From positions 299,266 through 363,265 of the forward strand of contig JACQBA010000016.1 of NCBI GenBank assembly GCA_016194745.1: 64,000 bases of DNA. Direction: 5' to 3'. Shown here piece by piece: positions 26,386-34,885 of the stretch. Within the stretch, counting starts at the first letter, position 1; the number at the start of each line of letters is the position of its first letter. A model generated the notes under the pieces. It was given only the letters and a program-made list of their open reading frames with translations. It was not told the origin of the DNA and did not search any database. The position numbers were made by a program, and so were the translations under genes. Origin of the DNA: Elusimicrobiota bacterium (lineage in GTDB: Bacteria; Elusimicrobiota; Elusimicrobia; UBA1565; JACRDR01).

Positions 26386-28668
26386 ATGCCTCGACGGACT
26401 CTTTACCTTCTCTGCCTGCTGATCCTGGTCTCGGTCGCGGGGGCCTCGAAGTTCGTCAATAAGCTCCTGTCCGGGGTGCCCGACTACCGCACGCTCGAGG
26501 AATACACGCCGTCGCTGACGACGCGCGTCTACGACGTCCACGGTGAGGTGGTGGCCGAACTCGCCATCGAGCAGCGCGCCCTCCTCACTCTCTCCGAGAT
26601 CCCGGTCGACCTGCAGAATGCGGTGATCGCGACCGAGGACGACCAGTTCTTCCGACATTGGGGCGTCTCGCCGCGCGGCATGATCCGCGCCGCGTTGAGG
26701 AACCTGATCCACGGCCGCGTCGTCCAAGGCGGTTCGACCTTGACCCAGCAGCTGGCCAAGCTCATCTTCCTCAGCCCCGAGCGCAAGTTCACGCGCAAAA
26801 TCCGCGAGATCGTCCTCGCCATGCAGCTCGAGCGCAACTTCAGCAAGGAGGAGATTCTTCAGCTGTACCTCAACCAGATCTACTTCGGACACGGCGCCTA
26901 CGGGGTGCAGGCGGCGGCGCGCGTCTACTTCGGCAAGGACGTCGTGAAGCTGACGACCGCCGAGTGCGCGCTGTTGGCGGGGCTCATCAAGTTCCCCGGC
27001 GGCTATTCGCCGTTCAACTATCCCCTGCGGGCGCGGCAGCGGCGCTCGATCGTCCTCCAGAGGATGGCGGAGGAGAAGTTCATCAACGTGGGCGAGCAGC
27101 GACAGGCGGAGGCCGAGCCCCTGCCGACCGCGCGTCCCATGCTCTCCGGCATCCAGGCCCCGTTCTTCGTCGAGCACGTGCGGCGGCGTCTCGAGCCTAA
27201 ATACGGCTACAACACGCTGTGGCGCGGCGGCCTCAACATCCACACGACGCTCGACATGAAGGTGCAGCGCGTCGCGGAAGAGGGGATGGAGAAAGCCTTG
27301 ACCGAGTTCGACGGCAAGGCGCTGGCGGAGTGGGAGCGAAAGCGCGCGGAGGAGGAGGCTTCGGGCGTGGAGCCGCCGACCGTCTCGACGACGCCGCCCG
27401 GCGCGATCCAAGGCGCCTTCGTCGTGATGGACGTGAAAACGGGCGCGATCCGCGCGATGATCGGCGGGCGCGGCGACTCCAAGTACAACCGAGCGACGCA
27501 GGCGCGGCGGCAGCCGGGCTCGACCTTCAAGCCGTTCGTCTGGGCGGCCGCGCTCCAGTCCGGGATGACCGCGGGGACCTTGGTCGAGGACCAGCCGATC
27601 GCCTACTACTCGGACGGCCGCGACTGGCGCCTCCTGGAAGGCGCGACCGACCAGTACGCCATCACGCTCGCGACGTCGCCCTTCGCCCAATCGACCGACT
27701 TCAAGGTCTGGGTGCCGAACAATTTCGACGGCAAGTTCCTCGGCGTGGTGACGCTGCGAAAGGCGCTGCAGCAGTCGCGCAACGTGGTGTCCGTGCGCTT
27801 GATCGAGCGCGTCGGGCCGCCGCAGGTCGTGGCGCTGGCCCACAAGGCCGGGATCAAGTCGCACCTCGAACCGGTCTTGGCCCTCGGCCTCGGCGCCTCG
27901 GTCGCGAGCCCGCTCGAGATGACGAACGCCTTCGGCACCTTCGCCAACGGGGGCGTGCACATCGAGCCTTTCGACGTGACGCGCGTCGAGGACGCCTCCG
28001 GGAAGGTCCTCGAGCAGCACGTGCCTCAGGAGAAGGAGGTCATGAACCCGCAGCTCGCCTATCTCACCACGAACCTGATGAAGGCCGTGGTCGAGGGCGG
28101 CACGGCGAACTACGCCCGCGCGCTCAAGCGCCCGCTCGCGGGCAAGACGGGCACGACCAATGACAACCGCGACCTTTGGTTCATCGGATTCACGCCGGAC
28201 CTCGTCGCCGCGGCGTGGATGGGCTACGACAACGACATGTCCCTCGGGCGTAAGGACTGGACGGGCGGCTCGACCGTGGTCCCGTGGTGGACGGCGATCA
28301 TGGCGCAGGTGCTGCGGGACTACCCCTCGCGCGACTTCCCGACGCCGGACGGCGTCGTTTTCGAGAAGATAGACGTCGACACCGGCATGCTCGCCTTGCC
28401 GACCTGCCCGCATGCCGCGCGCGTGGCGTACCTGCAGGACCACGCGCCCAAGGACTTCTGCAACGTGGATCACACGCGGCCGCTCAGCTTGACGCCGGCC
28501 TTCACGCAGTCGGGCGGCGCGGTGGCGCCCGCGGAGGCGCCGCTCTCGCCCACCGACATCCCGAACGTGCCTCCGGGCCAGCAGATCCCGCTTCCCTCCG
28601 ACGACGAGCTCGAGAAGCTCGGCCCCACCGACGACCGCTCCCCCGACGACGCCGTCATCATCCAGTAG
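26386..28668 (+). CDS. mrcA: class A penicillin-binding protein 1A
   Basis: 760 residues from ATG 26386; an ATG at 26374 is also in frame but lies inside the likely -10. One membrane anchor (residues 5-22) is followed by the GT51 transglycosylase domain with ATEDDQFFRHWGV (catalytic Glu84), GGSTLTQQLAKL and ILQLYLNQIYFGHGAYGV. The transpeptidase domain has RQPGSTFKPF (Ser379, Lys382), SRNVVS (SxN) and GKTGTTND (Lys587). The C-terminus is a Pro/acid-rich tail with a Cys pair. It polymerises and cross-links peptidoglycan at the outer face of the inner membrane. It is monocistronic and converges on the histidine kinase. Confidence 0.93.
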   Translation: MPRRTLYLLCLLILVSVAGASKFVNKLLSGVPDYRTLEEYTPSLTTRVYDVHGEVVAELAIEQRALLTLSEIPVDLQNAVIATEDDQFFRHWGVSPRGMIRAALRNLIHGRVVQGGSTLTQQLAKLIFLSPERKFTRKIREIVLAMQLERNFSKEEILQLYLNQIYFGHGAYGVQAAARVYFGKDVVKLTTAECALLAGLIKFPGGYSPFNYPLRARQRRSIVLQRMAEEKFINVGEQRQAEAEPLPTARPMLSGIQAPFFVEHVRRRLEPKYGYNTLWRGGLNIHTTLDMKVQRVAEEGMEKALTEFDGKALAEWERKRAEEEASGVEPPTVSTTPPGAIQGAFVVMDVKTGAIRAMIGGRGDSKYNRATQARRQPGSTFKPFVWAAALQSGMTAGTLVEDQPIAYYSDGRDWRLLEGATDQYAITLATSPFAQSTDFKVWVPNNFDGKFLGVVTLRKALQQSRNVVSVRLIERVGPPQVVALAHKAGIKSHLEPVLALGLGASVASPLEMTNAFGTFANGGVHIEPFDVTRVEDASGKVLEQHVPQEKEVMNPQLAYLTTNLMKAVVEGGTANYARALKRPLAGKTGTTNDNRDLWFIGFTPDLVAAAWMGYDNDMSLGRKDWTGGSTVVPWWTAIMAQVLRDYPSRDFPTPDGVVFEKIDVDTGMLALPTCPHAARVAYLQDHAPKDFCNVDHTRPLSLTPAFTQSGGAVAPAEAPLSPTDIPNVPPGQQIPLPSDDELEKLGPTDDRSPDDAVIIQ

Positions 28669-28671
28669 AAC

Positions 28672-30150
28672 TTAACCTTTGTGGTCCTCCCACAATGGCA
28701 ACGTGAAGGAGAAGGTGGAGCCCTTGTCGGGCTCGCTGTCGACGAACATCTCGCCGCCGTGGGCCTCGACGATCTTCTTGGCAAGCGAAAGCCCGACTCC
28801 GAAGCCCTTGGCGGTCTGCTTGCCGGACTCGGTCCGGTAGAACTCGGAGAAGAGCTTGGACTGCTCCTCCTTCGAGATGCCGATCCCGGTGTCGCGCACG
28901 TAGACCCGCGCGGCCTTGTCGCCGCGATCCTTGCGGATGCCGACCGTGACGCGGCCCTTGTCCGGCGTGTATTTGATCGCGTTGCTGAGCAGGTTCGTCA
29001 CGACCAAGGAGAGCGCCCCGGGGTCCGCGCGGACGTCGATCGGCTCCTCGGGCAACTCGAGGCGGATGTCGAGCTCCTTGCGCTTGTGGAGGATCTCGAG
29101 GCGCTCGAGGGCTTCCCGGATCACGCCGCGCACGAGGATGCGCTTGGGGTTCAAGGCGAACTTGCCCGTCTCGACGCGCGCCATCTGCAGCATGTTGGAG
29201 CAGGCGATGGCCAGCGCGCGGACGTTGGAGCGGAGCATGTGGTAGTAGTGGGCGCGCTTCTCCGGCGTGGCGCTCGTTTCGGTGTCCTGGAGAAGGGACG
29301 TCACGCCGTTGATCACGCTCAGCGCGTTGTTGAATTCGTGGCTCACCATCGAGACGAGCTGGGTCTTGAGGCGTCCCAGCTCCTGCTCGCGCTCGAACTG
29401 GACGTTGAGCCGCTCGGACATCTCCTTGAGCCGCTGGTTCAAGCTCTCGATCTCGGGTCCCGTCTCCGCCAGCGATTCCTCCCACGGCTGGCCGAGCTGC
29501 CAGTTCCGCGCCGAGGACTCGAGGCGGAGAATGGGGCGGATCAGGTGGCTGTTGAGAAGCAGGCCGATGATCGCGCACGCGAGGACGCCCGAGCCGATGA
29601 ACATGAGGAAGGCGTCGCGCGAGGCGCGCTCCGACTTGCGCAGGCTCTGCTCGAGCTCCCGCGCGTTGATCTCGCGGACCGTGTTCGTCAGCTCCTCGAT
29701 GGCCTTGATGGGGCGGGCCAGCGCATCGGTCTTGGCCGGCGCCTGTCCGCCCCGGCGCTTGCGGATCGTCTGGTTCTCGAGGATCAAGGCGCTTTGGATC
29801 GTCTGGCTGACGTTCTGGAGGATGCGCTGGATGCGCGGATTGTAGGAGTGCGCCAGGACGCCGCGGTTGACTTGCCGCAGCTCGCGCAGCTCGACGAGCC
29901 GCTCCTCGAGCCACGCGGGATTGCCGGTCAGGACGTACTGATCCGTCAAGAACTGCATGCGCGTCAGGTGCGCGCGCAGGCGCGGCAGCTCGGAGAGGAG
30001 GGTCAGGTTCTGACGGAAGGCGTTCTCGAGGTTGTTTCGCGCGGCCGTCCGGAAGTGGTAGGCGATGCCCGCGCCGATGAAGAAGACCTCGAGGAAGACG
30101 ACGCTGAGGAGCACCTGGCTCGTGAGCCGGCGCGGAAGGAAGCGTCTCAT
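28672..30150 (-). CDS. membrane sensor histidine kinase, orphan
   Basis: 492 residues. A first helix near residues 12-32 and a second near 195-215 enclose a helical periplasmic sensor of about 165 residues with no named domain. A short HAMP-like linker follows. The phosphoacceptor is MVSHEFNNALSVING (His271), the N box is VVTNLLSNAIKYTP, G1 is VRDTGIGISKEE, and G2 is GFGVGLSLAKKIVEAHGG. It autophosphorylates and should pass phosphate to a response regulator, but none is encoded nearby. The ATG overlaps the alanine racemase stop (ATGA), which links it to cell-wall precursor supply. HEFNN is a slightly unusual H box. Confidence 0.9.
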   Translation of the reverse strand: MRRFLPRRLTSQVLLSVVFLEVFFIGAGIAYHFRTAARNNLENAFRQNLTLLSELPRLRAHLTRMQFLTDQYVLTGNPAWLEERLVELRELRQVNRGVLAHSYNPRIQRILQNVSQTIQSALILENQTIRKRRGGQAPAKTDALARPIKAIEELTNTVREINARELEQSLRKSERASRDAFLMFIGSGVLACAIIGLLLNSHLIRPILRLESSARNWQLGQPWEESLAETGPEIESLNQRLKEMSERLNVQFEREQELGRLKTQLVSMVSHEFNNALSVINGVTSLLQDTETSATPEKRAHYYHMLRSNVRALAIACSNMLQMARVETGKFALNPKRILVRGVIREALERLEILHKRKELDIRLELPEEPIDVRADPGALSLVVTNLLSNAIKYTPDKGRVTVGIRKDRGDKAARVYVRDTGIGISKEEQSKLFSEFYRTESGKQTAKGFGVGLSLAKKIVEAHGGEMFVDSEPDKGSTFSFTLPLWEDHKG

Positions 30151-31229
30151 CGCGCGCCGTCCTTGTAGACCCTCGGGATGCGGGCGCTCGCGCCCGTGCG
30201 CCGGAGGGGCAGCGAGACCGCGTCGCCCAGCCTCGGCCGCGCGACCTTCGAGACGTCGACCAACACGTGCGCGATGGCGCAGCGGCCGACGAACGGGGTC
30301 TTCTTGCCGCGCAGCCAGCCCCAGTATTGGTAGCCGCTCCCGAAGCCGATCAGGCGCTCCGCGGGCTCCATCGTGAGGCCGTCCGCGTATCCCGCGGGCA
30401 AGGTCGCGACCGTCATCTTGCGCGGCGCCACGTATTCGCTCGCGTAGCCGATGGCGCGGCCCTTTCCGACTTCGGAGAGCGCGATGATCCGCGCGTAGCA
30501 CGTCCAGGGCGAGCGCAGGCGCGCCTCGGCCGAGGCGGGGTTGATCCCGTAGAGAAGATTGCCGACGCGCACCATGTCCATTTGCCAGCGGGGGAAATCC
30601 ATGAAGATGGAGCTGTTCGCCGCGTGGCATAGGACGTCGGGATTCTTCGCCTTGACGCGCGCGGCCAGCCGCTGGAAGAGGCGCAGCTTGGCTTCCGCCT
30701 CGACGCCGTTCTTGCCGGGGACGTAGTCGAGGTGGGTCGAGATTCCCGCGAGCGTGAGCCGCCGCGAGCGCTTGACCCTCGCCGCGAGTCCCTCCGCCGC
30801 CGCGGGCGAGGCGCCCCAGCGCTTGAGGCCGAAATCGATATCCAGGTGGACGGGGATCCGCCGCCGGGCGGCCCGCTCTAGGGCGCGCAGGCCTTCCTCG
30901 GAGTCGACGGTCGGCTCAAGGCCGAGGCGCGCCACTTGGGCGGCTTGCGTCGGCAACGGGGGAGACAAGAGGACGATGGGCGCGCGGACCGCGGCCGCGC
31001 GCAGTTCGACGGCCTCCTCGACGCTCAGGACGCCGAGGCAGGAGGCGCCTTCGGCCGCGGCGACCTTGGCCACTTCCGCGGCCCCGTGCCCGTAGGCGTT
31101 CGCCTTGACGACCGCCATGAGCCGCGCGCCGCGCTCTAGCCGCGAGCGCACCCAGCGCAGGTTCTCACGGACGGCCCCGAGATCGATCTCGATCCACTTC
31201 AGCCGCGGCTCTTGCGTTCGGGCGGTCAC
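30147..31229 (-). CDS. alr: alanine racemase
   Basis: 360-residue PLP fold type III enzyme. MAVVKANAYGHG contains the PLP-binding Lys42. LDIDFGLKRWG, VRVGNLLYGINP and ATLPAGYADGLTMEP (the second-domain region) match Alr, and the catalytic Tyr of the partner subunit is expected near GYASEY. It makes D-alanine for peptidoglycan in the cytoplasm. The length fits the family. It is the first gene of a two-gene unit with the histidine kinase. The 120-base upstream region carries a 16-bp inverted repeat (31254-31315). Confidence 0.93.
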   Translation of the reverse strand: MTARTQEPRLKWIEIDLGAVRENLRWVRSRLERGARLMAVVKANAYGHGAAEVAKVAAAEGASCLGVLSVEEAVELRAAAVRAPIVLLSPPLPTQAAQVARLGLEPTVDSEEGLRALERAARRRIPVHLDIDFGLKRWGASPAAAEGLAARVKRSRRLTLAGISTHLDYVPGKNGVEAEAKLRLFQRLAARVKAKNPDVLCHAANSSIFMDFPRWQMDMVRVGNLLYGINPASAEARLRSPWTCYARIIALSEVGKGRAIGYASEYVAPRKMTVATLPAGYADGLTMEPAERLIGFGSGYQYWGWLRGKKTPFVGRCAIAHVLVDVSKVARPRLGDAVSLPLRRTGASARIPRVYKDGAR

Positions 31230-31253
31230 GGGTGGATTTTAGATTATGCGCGT

Positions 31254-31315
31254 GGCGTCAGTCGTTGAAAAAGTTGAAAATCGATCGACATCCAACCGAT
31301 TCAACGACTGACGCC
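31254..31315. repeat. 16-bp perfect inverted repeat, arm shared with the window start
   Basis: GGCGTCAGTCGTTGAA (31254-31268 plus one base) and its exact complement TTCAACGACTGACGCC (31300-31315) flank about 31 bases that hold the palindrome TCGATCGA. Fifteen bases of the arm recur at 16-30 of the window. It lies between alr and the gene at 31413. No T-run follows, so it does not look like a simple terminator. Confidence 0.7.
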
Positions 31316-31375
31316 GAACGGCTAATCGCTAATACACTCTTACGATTTATTGAATTCCGTCATTTCGGGCGAACG

Positions 31376-31384
31376 TGATAGAAT
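31376..31384 (+). promoter_or_regulatory. extended -10 of the exported-protein gene
   Basis: TGA followed by TAGAAT (31379-31384). Transcription would start near 31391 and leave a leader of about 20 bases with an AGGAGG ribosome site before ATG 31413. No good -35 is seen at 16-18 bases. Confidence 0.45.
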
Positions 31385-31412
31385 GGACACTCGCATTAGG
31401 AGGGCTCACCCC

Positions 31413-32435
31413 ATGACCGGAATCCGCATCGCCGCAGCCGTAACCGCCGCCGCATTCTGCGCCGGCGTTTCGCAAGCGCAAGTCGTTTCGTCGCCCCGCG
31501 CCGAGCTGGAGCTCATCACGCAGTCCAGGCCCGCGCCGATCGTCCCCCAGGTGTCCGCGGCTCCGGCGCCGGAGTCGAAGCCGACGCTCATCGGCCGCAT
31601 CACGCCGTACCAGAAGTGGCCCGCGTTCGGCGCCAAGACCAAGGGCTTGCTCGTGCAGAAGGAGATCGCGGGCGTCTGCCGCATCGACCATATGCATACC
31701 GTCCGCCAGGTCCAGCCCGTCGACACGTGGAAGTGCGTGCAGGGCGACGACAACACCTACGCCTTCAGCGAGGGCGACAGCAGCCCCTTCGCCGTGTACT
31801 TCAAGTCGTCCGGCGAAGGCTACAACTTCCTCCGCAATTGGAGGATGCGCAACGGCTTCCAGGCCGACGCCGCTCAGTTCGCTCGGACCACTCCCAACGC
31901 GTGGGGCTTGAACGACGAGGCCCACATCGCCGAGGTGACCGTAAACGGCGGGCAGGGTACGCCCGCCAACGAGATCCACTTCATCATCACCGACGCGACC
32001 GTCCAGTCGACGCCGGCGCAGGCGGTGCGCTCGTTCCTCGGCCGATTCTCGACCGGCAGCCGCGAAGTCGCCGCGGCCGACAAGCAGCTCAAGGACGCGA
32101 TCGCGAAGCTGCCGTCGCGCGGCCCGAGCGAGGCGAAGATCTACGCGGGGTTCACCGCGACGTGGTTCGAGAGCCGCGGGATACTGCGGGTCACCTACTA
32201 CCGCAAGGCGACGGACGTGCACCAAAAGGACCTGGGCACGGTCAGCTCCTGCGCGCCTTGCCGCGGCCAGAGATGTCCGCCTTGCCCTCCGCCGCAGCAC
32301 CGCGTCTATACCTATACGCGCGGCGCCGAGTGGGCGATCCAAGAGGACTTCAACAAGGCCGGAACCTTGCTCAAGCGCCGTCGCTTCCCGGTGTCGACCT
32401 TCGCCAACGAGCACACGAGCAACCTGCCCCACTGA
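31413..32435 (+). CDS. exported protein of unknown function
   Basis: 340 residues. The ATG at 31413 is chosen over the in-frame TTG at 31350 because AGGAGG lies eight bases upstream and a signal peptide (ending near GVSQAQ, residue 23) begins there. The mature protein has a mixed alpha/beta pattern, two Cys in the first half (AGVCRID and TWKCVQG) and a Cys-rich patch near the end (SSCAPCRGQRCPPCPPP). I recognise no family. Next downstream is the FecR-domain gene, under its own promoter. It may be a periplasmic or surface protein stabilised by disulfides. Confidence 0.65.
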   Translation: MTGIRIAAAVTAAAFCAGVSQAQVVSSPRAELELITQSRPAPIVPQVSAAPAPESKPTLIGRITPYQKWPAFGAKTKGLLVQKEIAGVCRIDHMHTVRQVQPVDTWKCVQGDDNTYAFSEGDSSPFAVYFKSSGEGYNFLRNWRMRNGFQADAAQFARTTPNAWGLNDEAHIAEVTVNGGQGTPANEIHFIITDATVQSTPAQAVRSFLGRFSTGSREVAAADKQLKDAIAKLPSRGPSEAKIYAGFTATWFESRGILRVTYYRKATDVHQKDLGTVSSCAPCRGQRCPPCPPPQHRVYTYTRGAEWAIQEDFNKAGTLLKRRRFPVSTFANEHTSNLPH

Positions 32436-32446
32436 CGTTCGGCCGA

Positions 32447-32475
32447 TTGACAATCGACTAGACCGCTGTTACCCT
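32447..32475 (+). promoter_or_regulatory. promoter of the FecR-domain gene
   Basis: Perfect TTGACA (32447-32452), 17-base spacer, then TACCCT (32470-32475) preceded by TGT, an extended -10. The predicted start of transcription coincides with ATG 32483, so the message should be leaderless. Confidence 0.7.
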
Positions 32476-32502
32476 AGAGACGATGGTCGTCTCTAGGGTA
32501 AC
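32468..32502. promoter_or_regulatory. 35-bp perfect palindrome over -10 and start codon (candidate operator)
   Basis: GTTACCCTAGAGACGA (32468-32483) and its exact complement (32487-32502) flank TGG. The left arm contains the -10 hexamer and the centre holds the ATG. A protein bound here would cover the RNA polymerase site from -10 to about +20. It could also fold as a cruciform or, if longer transcripts read through, as an RNA hairpin that hides the start codon. Confidence 0.7.
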
Positions 32503-33337
32503 GGCTCCTCTTTTGGCTTTGGCCCTGGCCGCGGCGGCTCCCGCCGCGCGCGCGGCCGGCGCGAGCATCGTCAAGGTCGACGGGAAGGCCGGAATGTTCC
32601 TCTCCGGCATCGGCGAGTGGCGGGCCATCGCGACTCTGCCGTACGGCCTGACGGCCGGGGACCGCCTCAAACTCGAGCCCAAGTCCCGCGTGTCGATCCA
32701 GCTCGACGACGGTTCCGTGATCGAGGCGTCGCGGGGCTCCAGGCTGACGATCGCCGAGATTTCGGAGGACAAGATCCTGTTTCGCATCGAATCGGGAACC
32801 GTGGACGCGACGATCCGCCGGCTCGGCGAGCGCACCGTCCTGCTCGAGTCCCCGGCCGGGACCTGTGTGCTGCGCGAAGGCCGCGCCACCGTCTCGGTCG
32901 ATCCCAAGGCGCAGCTCTCCATCCAGGTCGCGGAGGGCTTGGTTCACGTGGTCCCCAAAAAAGGCGACGAGCTGAACCTCCTCGAGGGCTACCAGCTCGA
33001 CTTCACACTCGAGCGCGCGCCCGGGCTGCCCGTGCCGCTCAGTCACTACCAGCAGATGGTGTCCAAGGGGCTGGCCGGTCCCGGCAAACCCGTCTATCGC
33101 AGCCGGCTGCGCCGCGACGACGCCTCGCCGGCCCTGCTCGACCCGCGCGACGCCGACCGAAATCCGCAAGCGCCCGAACTCGGGCCCGAATCGCTCGGCC
33201 TCGAGGTCCCCAAGGACGGGAGCCCGGGGGGCATTAAGGCCGCGAACCCCTCCGCCGTACCGAAATCCGCCTCCAAGTCCGCAAAGCCTCCTCCCGACAT
33301 GTCCCTCGAGGAGCTCCTGGCCCCGGCCGGGCAATAA
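32483..33337 (+). CDS. exported FecR-domain protein
   Basis: 284 residues. A signal peptide ends near residue 25 (PAARAAG). Residues 28-135 form a FecR-like beta fold: YGLTAGDRLKLEPKSRVSIQ, DDGSVIEASRGSRLTI, then VDATIRRLGERTVLLESPAG. The tail (from about 205) is Pro/Ala/Lys-rich and probably disordered. Stand-alone FecR domains in the periplasm are common in environmental bacteria and are not tied to iron; they may bind glycans or act as scaffolds. The start ATG is inside the 32468-32502 palindrome. Alternative TTG starts within the signal peptide would remove its charged end. Confidence 0.82.
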   Translation: MVVSRVTAPLLALALAAAAPAARAAGASIVKVDGKAGMFLSGIGEWRAIATLPYGLTAGDRLKLEPKSRVSIQLDDGSVIEASRGSRLTIAEISEDKILFRIESGTVDATIRRLGERTVLLESPAGTCVLREGRATVSVDPKAQLSIQVAEGLVHVVPKKGDELNLLEGYQLDFTLERAPGLPVPLSHYQQMVSKGLAGPGKPVYRSRLRRDDASPALLDPRDADRNPQAPELGPESLGLEVPKDGSPGGIKAANPSAVPKSASKSAKPPPDMSLEELLAPAGQ

Positions 33338-33390
33338 GGGAATCGGGAATACCCGGTCCTTTCCGTTTCCGCCCGTAGGGCAGGCAATAA

Positions 33391-33400
33391 TTGGTAAAAT
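33391..33400 (+). promoter_or_regulatory. extended -10 before resB
   Basis: TTGG followed by TAAAAT (33395-33400), 18 bases before ATG 33419. The leader would be about 12 bases and shows no Shine-Dalgarno. Confidence 0.5.
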
Positions 33401-33418
33401 GCGACGAGTTCGTCCCTC

Positions 33419-34885
33419 ATGGCGCAATCCCTGCGTATCTTCCGTTCCGTCAAGTTCAACGTCGGACTGGTCCTGGCGATCGTCGCGGCCTCCGCGATCG
33501 GCACTTTCCTGCCTCAGCTCTCCGAGACCCCCGAGAAAGTGGACCTTTTCCTGCACGGCAACCCGTTCTGGGGCAAGATCTTCCAGGCCCTCGGCTTCTT
33601 CGACATCTACCACACGAAGTGGTTCATGGGGATGCTCGGCCTCATCGCGTTCGACATCGTGGTCTGCAAGCTGTGGAAGCTGCCGCCCGACAACGGTCTC
33701 ACCGCGCTCCCGCCCGAGTTCGACCCGAAGGCCATCGAGGCGAAGCTCGACACGATGGAGGCGGCGATCCGCCAGAAAGGGATGGTCGCCGAGTTCTCCT
33801 GCCGGGCGGCCCCGGCCGAGGCGATGAGCGCCGTCAAGCGCATGATCGTCGGCTCCGGCTATCATCTCGAGCCCGTGGTCGGGGACGCGGAGGAGCGCTC
33901 GGCCTTGGTCGCGACGCGCCACCGCGTCCAGCGCTGGGGCTCGTACGTCGCGCACGTCGCGCTCGTCGTCATCCTCGCCGGCGGGCTCATCAAGGCGGCC
34001 TTCGGCTTCGTCGAGATGGTGCCCGTCCTCGAGGGCCGCTCGCGCGAGCTGCAGAACAAGCGCGGCTGGGAAGTGTTCGTCGACAAGTTCACGGTCAAGT
34101 ACTACGATGGCACGCGCAACCCCAAGCTCTTCTCCTCGCAGATCCGCGTGACGGAGAACGGCAAACAGCTCGCGGAGAAGCTCATCACGGTCAACGATCC
34201 TCTCGACGTGAGCGGCACGCGCTTCTACCAGGCGAGCTGGGGCGCGGGAGGGATGTTCCGCGAGGTGATTTTGGAGGTCGGCGAGGGAAAGTTCCTGCCG
34301 ATCCCGCAGCGCAAGCCGACGCTCATCCCGGGCACGCCGATCAAGGTGACGGCCGACGTCATGATGCCCAATTTCACGCTGACCCCGGACGGGCGGGCGG
34401 ACACGGCCTCACTCGATCTCAAGAACCCCGCGGTGCGCTTCCGCTTCGACGTCGGAGGCAAGCTCACGCGCTCCTTGTGGCTCCTCCAATTCAACCCGAC
34501 GGTGGCCTTCAGCGAGACGCAGGACGGCGTGCTCGTGCACGCGCCGGACCCGCCCATGAAGCTCGCGGACGTCGAGCCGATCCTGTTCTCCGGCATCCAG
34601 GTCGCCTATGATCCCGGCTACCCGCTGGTCGCGGCCGGCTCGATCGCATGGCTCCTCGGCACGGTCCTTCTTTTCTACATGCATCGTCGTCGGCTGTGGG
34701 TGTTGATCAACCCGGCGGAAGGGGGCTCCAGGGTCCTGATCGGGGCCTGGAGCTCGCGCGGGGACGTCGGCTTCAAGAAGGAGTTCGGCGCGTACGTGGA
34801 CCGGCTCAAGGCCGGGATCGGGCCGGCCGGGTCGTCGTCGGGGCCGGGCGCGGCGTTCGCGGGAAATTTGGAGGCTCAATCATGA
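33419..34885 (+). CDS. resB: ResB/Ccs1-type cytochrome c biogenesis protein
   Basis: 488 residues. Three N-terminal helices (FNVGLVLAIVAASAIGTFLP, the WFMGMLGLIAFDIVVCKLW segment, and AHVALVVILAGGLI) precede a large periplasmic beta domain (about 205-400). A final helix (VAAGSIAWLLGTVLLFYMH) and a cytoplasmic tail end the protein, matching ResB. Together with ResC/CcsA it delivers heme to apocytochrome c on the periplasmic side (system II). It is the first gene of a four-gene operon with ccsA, hemA and hemC. Confidence 0.9.
   Translation: MAQSLRIFRSVKFNVGLVLAIVAASAIGTFLPQLSETPEKVDLFLHGNPFWGKIFQALGFFDIYHTKWFMGMLGLIAFDIVVCKLWKLPPDNGLTALPPEFDPKAIEAKLDTMEAAIRQKGMVAEFSCRAAPAEAMSAVKRMIVGSGYHLEPVVGDAEERSALVATRHRVQRWGSYVAHVALVVILAGGLIKAAFGFVEMVPVLEGRSRELQNKRGWEVFVDKFTVKYYDGTRNPKLFSSQIRVTENGKQLAEKLITVNDPLDVSGTRFYQASWGAGGMFREVILEVGEGKFLPIPQRKPTLIPGTPIKVTADVMMPNFTLTPDGRADTASLDLKNPAVRFRFDVGGKLTRSLWLLQFNPTVAFSETQDGVLVHAPDPPMKLADVEPILFSGIQVAYDPGYPLVAAGSIAWLLGTVLLFYMHRRRLWVLINPAEGGSRVLIGAWSSRGDVGFKKEFGAYVDRLKAGIGPAGSSSGPGAAFAGNLEAQS

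Noticed and set aside
26290..28473. 727-codon minus-strand frame opposite PBP1A
   Set aside because: Same reason: PBP1A active-site motifs are on the plus strand.
32468..32502. Rho-independent terminator of the upstream exported-protein gene
   Set aside because: The hairpin is not GC-biased and lacks a following T-run. It overlaps a good promoter and start codon, so an operator is the better reading.
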